Shown here: in pieces, positions 1 to 4,710 of the stretch
Numbering within the stretch: position 1 is the stretch's first letter
Layout of the letters: each line of letters starts with the position of its first letter
Source: Chloroflexota bacterium
GTDB lineage: Bacteria; Chloroflexota; Dehalococcoidia; Lucifugimonadales; Lucifugimonadaceae
Length of the DNA: 5,598 bases
Assembly: GCA_016189845.1 (NCBI GenBank)
Contig: JACPRT010000217.1
Location: 1 to 5,598 of the forward strand
Direction: 5' to 3'
Notes under the pieces: generated by a model
Told to the model about the DNA's origin: nothing
What the model saw: the letters and a program-made list of their open reading frames with translations, nothing else
The model's database searches: none
Made by a program: the position numbers and the translations under genes

Positions 1-1
1 C

Positions 2-118
2 ATGAAAGTCAAGGCATCGGTAAAGCCACGCTGCCCGAGCTGCAAGGTCGTACGGCGGCACGGGACAGTGCGCGTGCTCTGCACTTCAAACCGTCGTCAC
101 AAGCAGCGGCAAGGCTAG
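2..118 (+). CDS. rpmJ: 50S ribosomal protein L36 (zinc-binding form)
   Basis: A 38-residue ORF, MKVKASVKPRCPSCK... ending HKQRQG, too short for most ORF callers but matching L36 along its full length. L36 sits in the large subunit and binds 23S rRNA through a small zinc ribbon. The four ligands are all visible as C11, C14, C27 and H33 (C-x2-C-x12-C-x5-H), so this is the zinc-dependent version rather than the zinc-free paralog some bacteria use under zinc starvation. The ATG is the second base of the window, so its ribosome binding site and the preceding gene (commonly infA in this operon) lie outside. It ends in TAG, nine bases before rpsM, and the stop codon's AG is part of the rpsM Shine-Dalgarno sequence AGGA. 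Identity is very secure. Confidence 0.97.
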   Translation: MKVKASVKPRCPSCKVVRRHGTVRVLCTSNRRHKQRQG

Positions 119-127
119 GAACTGAAA

Positions 128-514
128 ATGGCTCTCGTAGCTGGCGTAAACATCCCGGACAACCTCCACGTCGAGTTCTCGCTTCAGAAGATCTACGGCG
201 TCGGGCCGACGCAGGCGAAGAAGGTCCTCGCAGCTGCCAGCATCTCCACGAACCCCCGGGTGAAGGAACTGACCGAGGACGAGTTGAGCCGGATCCGGGC
301 CGCCCTGGACCGCAACGGCCACGCGATCGAGGGTGACCTCCGCCGCGAGGTACAGATGAATATCCGCCGCCTGATCGACATAGGTTGCTACCGCGGTCTG
401 CGGCATCGCCGCGGCCTGCCGGCCAGGGGCCAGCGTACCCGCACGAACGCGCGGACCAAGCGCGGCGGGCGCCGCACGATAGCCGGCAAGCGGCGCACGG
501 TCGCAAAGAAGTAG
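128..514 (+). CDS. rpsM: 30S ribosomal protein S13
   Basis: A 128-residue protein with the S13 N-terminus (AGVNIPDNLHVEFSL, then IYGVGPTQAKK, residues 5-32), the helix-two-turn-helix region, and the signature CYRGLRHRRGLPARGQRT at 87-104. S13 is in the head of the small subunit, contacts 16S rRNA, forms bridges to the large subunit and reaches the P-site tRNA with its basic tail. It is about ten residues longer than E. coli S13; the extra residues are a lysine- and arginine-rich end (TKRGGRRTIAGKRRTVAKK), a form I recall from Chloroflexota and cyanobacteria. The ATG is preceded by AGGA at 117-120, seven bases away. In E. coli, S4 represses this operon through a pseudoknot leader before rpsM, but the gap here is only nine bases, so no such leader fits at this position. 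It ends in TAG. Confidence 0.98.
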   Translation: MALVAGVNIPDNLHVEFSLQKIYGVGPTQAKKVLAAASISTNPRVKELTEDELSRIRAALDRNGHAIEGDLRREVQMNIRRLIDIGCYRGLRHRRGLPARGQRTRTNARTKRGGRRTIAGKRRTVAKK

Positions 515-521
515 GGAGCAC

Positions 522-905
522 ATGGCAAGGAACCGGACTCGCAAGCGAGAGAAGAAGTACGTGCCGCAGGGCCGCGCGTACATCAACGCGACGTTCAACA
601 ACACGGTGATTACGCTCACCGACATGAACGGCGACGTTCTTTCGGGCGGCAGCGGCGGAGCGGTCGGATTCAAGGGGTCCCGCAAGGGGACCGCGTTCGC
701 TGCGCAACGCGCCGCCGAAGAAGCCGCCCGAAAGGGGATGGAACACGGCCTGCGCACCGTCGAAGTCCTCGTCAAGGGCCCGGGCGCCGGGCGCGAGTCC
801 GCGGTGCGTGCCCTCCAGGCCACCGGCCTGCGGGTGACAAGCATTCGCGATGTCACGCCAACGCCACACAACGGGTGCCGCCCGCCAAAGGAACGCCGGG
901 TCTAG
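522..905 (+). CDS. rpsK: 30S ribosomal protein S11
   Basis: A 127-residue S11, a small-subunit platform protein near the mRNA exit and the 3' end of 16S rRNA. Diagnostic stretches are YINATFNNTVITLTD (20-34), GFKGSRKGTAFAAQ (49-62), VKGPGAGRES (84-93) and the C-terminal TPTPHNGCRPPK (112-123). The Asn-Gly at 117-118 matches the site that becomes isoaspartate in E. coli S11 (established there, not shown here). One departure is LSGGSGGAVGF at 40-50: most relatives have a tryptophan and a Ser/Thr-Ala-Gly here (W-A-T-A-G in E. coli), and both are missing. The ATG lies 7 bases after the rpsM TAG, and the Shine-Dalgarno GGGAG at 514-518 begins in the last base of that stop. The TAG stop at 903-905 sits in the loop of a predicted hairpin (895-914). 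Confidence 0.98.
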   Translation: MARNRTRKREKKYVPQGRAYINATFNNTVITLTDMNGDVLSGGSGGAVGFKGSRKGTAFAAQRAAEEAARKGMEHGLRTVEVLVKGPGAGRESAVRALQATGLRVTSIRDVTPTPHNGCRPPKERRV

Positions 906-914
906 TCGCCCGGC
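895..914 (+). other. GC-rich hairpin at the rpsK stop codon
   Basis: GCCGGG at 895-900 is followed by a perfect inverted copy, CCCGGC, at 909-914, giving a six-base-pair all-GC stem with an eight-base loop. A U-G pair could extend it at 901/908. The rpsK stop codon TAG (903-905) lies in the loop. There is no T-run after the stem (ATATTACGG follows), so it does not look like an intrinsic terminator. A role in RNA processing, mRNA stability or coupling of rpsK and rpsD translation is possible but is inference; a chance match in GC-rich DNA is also possible. Confidence 0.4.
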
Positions 915-938
915 ATATTACGGAGCAAACATCAACTA

Positions 939-1577
939 ATGGGTCGCTACACCGGACCGGTCTGTCGGCTGTGTCGCCGAATGGGCACCAAGCTGTTTTT
1001 GAAGGGTGAACGTTGCTTCACGCCGCGCTGTGCGGTCGAAAAGCGCCGCGCCCCACCCGGCGGTCAGAGCCGCGAAGGTTCCGGCCGGCGGCGCATCTCA
1101 GAGCACGGGATCCAGCTGCGCGAGAAGCAGAAGGGGCGCTTCATCTACGGCTTGATGGAAGCGCAATTTCGGAACGACGTCGAAGAGGCGACGCGCCTGA
1201 AGGGCTCGACCGGTCAGCGCCTGCTCGAGCTGCTCGAGCGCCGCCTGGACAACGTGGTGTTCCGGCTCGGATTTGCAGACTCGCGCGGCCAGGCGAGGCA
1301 GCTCGTCGGCCACGGCCATCTGCTGGTCAACAGCAGGCCTGTGAACATCCCATCGCTGACGCTCAAGGCTGGCGACATCGTCAGCTGGACGGAGCGTTCC
1401 GCCAAGGGTGCCTACTACAAGACCATGCTCGAGTCGCTGCCGAAACGGCCTGTGCCGCAATGGCTGGAGCTCGACAAGAACAACGTGACGGGCAAGGTGG
1501 TGACCGTGCCGACTCCCAGCGACATCGACACGTCGATCGATACCCGGCCGATCGTCGAGTACTACTCCCGGAGATAG
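939..1577 (+). CDS. rpsD: 30S ribosomal protein S4 (four-cysteine type)
   Basis: A 212-residue S4, a primary 16S rRNA binding protein that starts small-subunit assembly and helps form the mRNA entry channel. The N-terminus, MGRYTGPVCRLCRRMGTKL, carries C9, C12, C26 and C31 (C-x2-C-x13-C-x4-C), the zinc-finger arrangement known from Thermus S4. ISEHGIQLREKQKGRFIYG follows at about 53-71, then the S4 RNA-binding domain at about 100-165 (LERRLDNVVFRLGFADSRGQARQLV). The C-terminus IVEYYSRR is typical. The usual PPGQHG after the finger is replaced by PPGGQSREG (40-48), a small departure. The start is fixed by the conserved N-terminus, yet the only purine-rich site, GGAG at 922-925, is 13 bases from the ATG, which is long. 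The gene lies 33 bases after rpsK and ends in TAG. Confidence 0.97.
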   Translation: MGRYTGPVCRLCRRMGTKLFLKGERCFTPRCAVEKRRAPPGGQSREGSGRRRISEHGIQLREKQKGRFIYGLMEAQFRNDVEEATRLKGSTGQRLLELLERRLDNVVFRLGFADSRGQARQLVGHGHLLVNSRPVNIPSLTLKAGDIVSWTERSAKGAYYKTMLESLPKRPVPQWLELDKNNVTGKVVTVPTPSDIDTSIDTRPIVEYYSRR

Positions 1578-1621
1578 GCCCCGGCGGGTCTTCCTGATAA
1601 ACCCAGCAAAGAGAGCGACCG

Positions 1622-2683
1622 ATGCTTGAGAACATGTATGGACTGCAACCGACCGCGGAAGAGGCCCTTCCGGCCGTGGTCGAGATACCTAAGCTACAGA
1701 TCAACGTCGCCGAGACGACCGACACCTACGGCCGATTTGTCGCCGAGCCGCTCGAGCGCGGCTGGGGCATGACGCTCGGCAATGCCCTGCGGCGCACCCT
1801 GCTGAACTCGTTGCCGGGTACCGCCGTCACGTGGGTGAAGATCGACAGCGTCCTGCACGAGTACTCGACGATCTCCCACGTCAAGGAAGAGGTCGGCGAG
1901 TTGCTGATGAACATCAAGCAGGTACGCCTGCGGTCGCTGGCCAACCGGCCGGGTCGATTGCGGCTCGAAGTCGAGGGCGAGGGCGAAGTCCGCGCCGGCG
2001 ACATCATGACGTCGTCGGATTTCGAGATCGTCAACCCCGAGCTGCACCTGGCGACCCTGGATTCGAACAAGTCCCGGCTGTCGATGGAACTGAACGTCGA
2101 ACAGGGCACGGGGTACGTCCCGGCGTCGCACGAGACCGGCCTGCCGATCGGCGTCCTGCCGGTCGATGCCATCTTCAGCCCCATCCGCAAGGCCAACGTG
2201 AAGATTGAAGCGACCCGCGCCGGGCAACACACCAACCTGGAGCGGCTGGTCCTGGAAGTCTGGACCGATGGCACGATCTCGCCCATGGACGCGGTGCGGG
2301 TCGCGGCGAACCAGCTCATGGAGCGGTTCTACCTGTTCAGCAACCTCGAAAAGGAATCGGGCGCGGGGGACGGCGCTGCGGCGCTCGGCCTGGCCGCGGG
2401 CCCGTACAACACGCCTGTCGAATCGCTCGGGCTGTCGGCGCGCACGCTGAACTGCCTGAAGCGAGCGGGCATCAACCGCGTTGGCGAGGTACTCGCCATG
2501 CCGAAGAAGGATCTGTTGAAGATCCGCAACTTCGGGCAGAAGTCGCTCTCCGAGCTTTACGAGCGGCTCGAGGCGCTCGGTCTCATCAGTCCAGAGGCCG
2601 CTCGTGCCGCCGGAGAAGGCGTGGAGCACGAGGAAGGCGTGGAGCACGAGGAAGGCGAGGAGAAGGACGGGGATGAGGCATAA
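1622..2683 (+). CDS. rpoA: DNA-directed RNA polymerase alpha subunit
   Basis: A 353-residue alpha subunit; the dimer scaffolds assembly of beta and beta'. The N-terminal domain (about 24-240) shows YGRFVAEPLERGWGMTLGN, ALRRTLLNSLPG and VLHEYSTI, plus the insert domain with GLPIGVLPVDAIFSPIRK (173-190). The C-terminal domain, which contacts UP elements and activators, spans about 264-321: SLGLSARTLNCLKRAGI, where R274 and N277 match E. coli R265 and N268, and IRNFGQKSLSEL. The protein is longer than the usual 315-330 residues because of about 20 extra N-terminal residues and a glutamate-rich tail (about 330-353) containing GVEHEE twice. The start is uncertain: ATG 1622 has GAGAG six bases upstream, while ATG 1634 (M5) lacks a better site. 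The last 11 bases overlap rplQ. It is the only gene here ending in TAA. Confidence 0.98.
   Translation: MLENMYGLQPTAEEALPAVVEIPKLQINVAETTDTYGRFVAEPLERGWGMTLGNALRRTLLNSLPGTAVTWVKIDSVLHEYSTISHVKEEVGELLMNIKQVRLRSLANRPGRLRLEVEGEGEVRAGDIMTSSDFEIVNPELHLATLDSNKSRLSMELNVEQGTGYVPASHETGLPIGVLPVDAIFSPIRKANVKIEATRAGQHTNLERLVLEVWTDGTISPMDAVRVAANQLMERFYLFSNLEKESGAGDGAAALGLAAGPYNTPVESLGLSARTLNCLKRAGINRVGEVLAMPKKDLLKIRNFGQKSLSELYERLEALGLISPEAARAAGEGVEHEEGVEHEEGEEKDGDEA
2615..2650 (+). repeat. 18-base perfect tandem duplication in the rpoA tail
   Basis: The 18-base unit GAAGGCGTGGAGCACGAG occurs twice in perfect tandem (2615-2632 and 2633-2650), followed by a partial third copy, GAAGGCG (2651-2657). Eighteen bases keep the frame, so each copy encodes six residues and yields the GVEHEE-GVEHEE-GEE pattern in the acidic tail of RpoA. 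Identity at every position, including silent ones, points to a recent duplication. It ends 22 bases before the rplQ start codon. Confidence 0.95.
2658..2667 (+). promoter_or_regulatory. Shine-Dalgarno region for rplQ inside rpoA
   Basis: AGGAGAAGGA lies inside the last rpoA codons. AAGGA ends five bases before the rplQ ATG at 2673, and AGGAG (2658-2662) is ten bases before it. This supports 2673 as the L17 start rather than the in-frame GTG at 2604. Because the start is inside rpoA, translation of rplQ is probably coupled to rpoA termination (inference). Confidence 0.7.
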
Positions 2684-3026
2684 GGTTGCCGGCCGTCACC
2701 TGGGCCGGGAGACCGGCCCTCGCATGGCGCTCTACCGGACACTCGTGACGGACCTGCTCCGCCATGAGCGGATCACGACTACCGAGCCGAAGGCGAAAGA
2801 GGTCCGCAGCTTCGCCGAGAAGATGATCACCCACGGCAAGGACGGGACCCTTCACGCGCGCCGTGAGGCGGCTGCATTCATCACGGACCCGGTGGTCGTC
2901 GAACGCGTTTTTGGGGAGCTTGCCTCCCGCTACAAGGAGCGCAAGGGCGGCTATACCAGGCTCGTGAAGGTCGGCCCAAGGCGGGGCGACGCCGCGCCAA
3001 TGACGTTGCTGGAGCTCGTGAAATAG
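2673..3026 (+). CDS. rplQ: 50S ribosomal protein L17
   Basis: A 117-residue L17, a large-subunit protein near the polypeptide exit tunnel. It shows the family pattern from the first residues: MRHKVAGRHLGRETGPRMAL, then LLRHERITTTEPKAKEVR (28-45) and the C-terminal GGYTRLVKVGPRRGDAAPM (92-110), ending LELVK. The frame is open back to a GTG at 2604, but that extension would be 23 arginine- and lysine-rich residues that simply read the rpoA tail repeat in another frame. The conserved MRH start and the nearby Shine-Dalgarno fix the ATG at 2673. It overlaps the end of rpoA by 11 bases, as expected for a translationally coupled pair, and ends in TAG, 18 bases before truA. Confidence 0.97.
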   Translation: MRHKVAGRHLGRETGPRMALYRTLVTDLLRHERITTTEPKAKEVRSFAEKMITHGKDGTLHARREAAAFITDPVVVERVFGELASRYKERKGGYTRLVKVGPRRGDAAPMTLLELVK

Positions 3027-3044
3027 CCTGATCTGACGATTCGA

Positions 3045-3821
3045 ATGCGGATCGGGCTTGTGATCGAATATGAAGGGACTGATTTCCTGGGATCGCAACT
3101 GCAGTCCCGGGGACGGACGGTACAAGGGGAACTCGAAAGGGCACTGGAAGCGCTGTTCCAGACCGCAACAAGGGCACGGATGGCGAGCCGCACGGACACC
3201 GGCGTCCATGCCCGCGGGCAGGTCGCAGCATTCGACTTCGAGACCAGACTATCGATGACCACCATTCGCGACGCTCTCAACCACTACCTGCCGGGGGATA
3301 TCGGCGTGCGCCACGCAGCGCGTGTCGCCGACTCCTTCGACCCGCGTCGCCATGCGATTCGTCGTGAGTACGTCTATACGATCAACGACAGCCAAGTGCC
3401 TTCGCCGATCGATCGCCGATTCGAGGCGCACGTGCGCGGGCCGCTGGACGTCGAAGCCATGGCCGGCGCGGCGCGCGGGCTGGAAGGGACCCACGACTTT
3501 GCAGCGTTCTGCGGCGGCGCCCTGCCCGTCGACGCGTCCACGGTCCGGCGGATGGACCAGGCGACCGTGTGCCGGGACGACCGGCACGTGCGGATCACAT
3601 TCCTGGCCAATGCGTACCTGAATCAGCAGGTGCGGCGCATGGCCGGAGCTCTGATGCAGGTTGGTGCGGCAATGATGTCGCCCGAGCGCTTCGCCGCGTT
3701 CGTTTCGAAACCCGTGCGTGGCGATGCAAGGGTGGTCGCCCAGCCGCACGGTCTGTGTCTGACGAGGATCGAGTATCGAGGCGGCACTCCATCCGGGCTG
3801 CCCGCCCTCAATGAGGCGTGA
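3045..3821 (+). CDS. truA: tRNA pseudouridine(38-40) synthase TruA
   Basis: A 258-residue TruA, which converts uridines 38, 39 and 40 of the tRNA anticodon stem-loop to pseudouridine in the cytoplasm. The N-terminus has MRIGLVIEYEGTDF and TVQGELERAL. The catalytic motif is SRTDTGVHARGQVAAFDF (48-65), with D51 as the expected nucleophile. The REYVY tract at 107-111 supplies the conserved tyrosine, and GTHDFAAF (148-155) and YLNQQVRRMAGALMQVG (191-207) follow as in the family. Usual lengths are about 245-270, so it is intact. Small departures are GSQ for the common GFQ at 16-18 and AYLNQQVRR where many members have FLxHMVR. The ATG has no clear Shine-Dalgarno, but the N-terminus is family-typical. 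truA between rplQ and rplM is a common order. It is the only gene here ending in TGA. Confidence 0.96.
   Translation: MRIGLVIEYEGTDFLGSQLQSRGRTVQGELERALEALFQTATRARMASRTDTGVHARGQVAAFDFETRLSMTTIRDALNHYLPGDIGVRHAARVADSFDPRRHAIRREYVYTINDSQVPSPIDRRFEAHVRGPLDVEAMAGAARGLEGTHDFAAFCGGALPVDASTVRRMDQATVCRDDRHVRITFLANAYLNQQVRRMAGALMQVGAAMMSPERFAAFVSKPVRGDARVVAQPHGLCLTRIEYRGGTPSGLPALNEA
3813..3816 (+). promoter_or_regulatory. Shine-Dalgarno that decides the rplM start
   Basis: GAGG at 3813-3816 is six bases before the ATG at 3823, a normal spacing. The alternative in-frame ATG at 3811 contains this site within its own coding sequence and is preceded by CTGCCCGCCCTCA, which has no purine-rich element. The later ATG is therefore preferred. 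The site lies inside the last codons of truA. Confidence 0.6.
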
Positions 3822-3822
3822 G

Positions 3823-4314
3823 ATGGTTACGAGACTGAGAAGCTACAACCCGAGCCAGGCCGAACTGCCCGCGGCCTGGCACGTTATCGATGCCGACGGC
3901 AAGGTCCTCGGCCGGCTGGCGTCGGACATCGCCGTGAAGCTGATGGGGAAGGACAAGCCGGGCTACGTCCCCCACCTGCTTGCCGGCGATTTCGTCGTCG
4001 TCACGAACGCTGCGAAGGTCAAGGTTACCGGCAAGAAGGCGGACCAGATCGTCTACGTTCGCCACAACCAGTACCCGGGTCACAGGAAAGAAGTCCCGTA
4101 CGCGAAGGAAATGGCGAACCACCCGGCCCGCGTCGTAAAGCACGCTGTCAAGGGCATGCTGCCCAAGAACAAACTGGGGACGCAGATGCTGACCCGGCTG
4201 AAGATATACGCGGGTCCAGAGCATCCGCATTCGGCGCAGGTGCTGGGGCGCCGCTCGCAGGAACAGTCGAAACAATCCATGCCGGGCAGCCAGCCTGCCA
4301 CTGGAGGAGCGTAG
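3823..4314 (+). CDS. rplM: 50S ribosomal protein L13
   Basis: A 163-residue L13, an early-assembling 23S rRNA binding protein of the large subunit. The family is shown by WHVIDADGKVLGRLASDIA (19-37), GYVPHLLAGDFVVVTNA (47-63) and the signature VKGMLPKNKLGTQML (109-123), then RLKIYAGPEHPHSAQ. Most L13 proteins are about 142-150 residues and end soon after this; here a tail of about 20 residues (GRRSQEQSKQSMPGSQPATGGA, 142-163) continues, low in complexity and of unknown role. The start was placed at 3823, one base after the truA stop, because of the GAGG site; ATG 3811 would add MRRE and overlap truA by 11 bases. The TAG stop directly abuts the TTG start of rpsI. L13 and S9 are almost always neighbours in bacteria. 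Confidence 0.96.
   Translation: MVTRLRSYNPSQAELPAAWHVIDADGKVLGRLASDIAVKLMGKDKPGYVPHLLAGDFVVVTNAAKVKVTGKKADQIVYVRHNQYPGHRKEVPYAKEMANHPARVVKHAVKGMLPKNKLGTQMLTRLKIYAGPEHPHSAQVLGRRSQEQSKQSMPGSQPATGGA
4303..4309 (+). promoter_or_regulatory. Strong Shine-Dalgarno for the TTG start of rpsI
   Basis: GGAGGAG lies five bases before the TTG at 4315, inside the last codons of rplM. It contains GGAGG, the best anti-Shine-Dalgarno match in the window. It supports initiation at TTG, a weak start codon, directly after the rplM stop. A short inverted repeat, CCAG 4290-4293 with CTGG 4301-4304, could partly cover it, but four base pairs is too little to claim control. Confidence 0.75.
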
Positions 4315-4710
4315 TTGGCCGAGCAACGTTACTACTACGGGACGGGCCGCCGAAAGACATCAGTCGCCCGGGTACGGGTGCTACCGGGCGCCGGCGGGAT
4401 CATCATCAACGGCAAGCCGGCCGAAGAGGTGCTAAGCACCCCGACCTGGATGGCGGCGGCGCAGGCGCCCCTGAAGGCAGTCAAGATGCTCGGACAGGTG
4501 TCCGTGGTTGCAAAGATCGAGGGCGGCGGGACGGCAGGTTGGTCCGGGGCGTTGTCCCACGGCATCGCCCGCGCCCTGCTGTCCATGGACGAGAACCTGC
4601 GCCAGCCTCTGCGTTCCGGCGGATACCTCACCCGCGACTCCAGGGCCAAGGAAAGCAAGAAGTACGGTCTGAAGCGGGCACGCAAGGCGCCGCAGTACAC
4701 CAAGCGCTAG
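4315..4710 (+). CDS. rpsI: 30S ribosomal protein S9 (TTG start)
   Basis: A 131-residue S9, a protein of the small-subunit head whose C-terminal tail touches the P-site tRNA. The protein reads YYYGTGRRKTSVARVRVLPG from residue 6, then GIIINGKP (28-35), GIARALL (83-89), LTRDSRAKESKKYGLKRARK (105-124) and the tail APQYTKR, ending in the conserved Lys-Arg. The usual GGGxSGQAGA is GGGTAGWSGA here (70-79), with tryptophan where glutamine is normal. The start is TTG: the codon before it is the rplM TAG in the same frame, so no upstream start is possible, and GGAGGAG is five bases away. rpsI is last in the + strand run, and its stop TAG (4708-4710) overlaps the stop of the opposing prmC. Confidence 0.96.
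   Translation: MAEQRYYYGTGRRKTSVARVRVLPGAGGIIINGKPAEEVLSTPTWMAAAQAPLKAVKMLGQVSVVAKIEGGGTAGWSGALSHGIARALLSMDENLRQPLRSGGYLTRDSRAKESKKYGLKRARKAPQYTKR

Noticed and set aside
119..127. An S4-type autoregulatory pseudoknot leader before rpsM
   Set aside because: The rpmJ-rpsM gap is only nine bases, too short for the leader known from E. coli.
9..871. Two long open frames (286 and 261 codons) antisense to rpsM and rpsK
   Set aside because: They are shadows of conserved ribosomal genes, rich in Arg, Ala, Pro and Ser, with no family resemblance and no start signals of note.
1013..1597. A 194-codon + strand frame inside rpsD
   Set aside because: It overlaps S4 out of frame and reads as arginine-alanine low-complexity sequence; S4 is unmistakable in the other frame.
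1566..1604. Possible terminator or hairpin between rpsD and rpoA
   Set aside because: CCGG/CCGG with a bulge and GGGT/ACCC can each pair for only about four bases, with no T-run, so I do not call it.
1578..1621. A separate promoter for rpoA in the 44-base gap
   Set aside because: I could not find a convincing -35/-10 pair; TGATAAA at 1595-1601 has no partner at proper spacing that I would trust.
1694..2647. A 317-codon open frame antisense to rpoA
   Set aside because: It lies entirely under a well-conserved gene, and its translation has no recognisable motifs and GC-driven composition. Long antisense frames are expected in GC-rich coding DNA.
4285..4304. Alternative small hairpins (GGCAG/CTGCC and CCAG/CTGG) near the rpsI start, hinting at a switch
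   Set aside because: Stems of four to five pairs within GC-rich coding sequence are expected by chance; there is no independent support.
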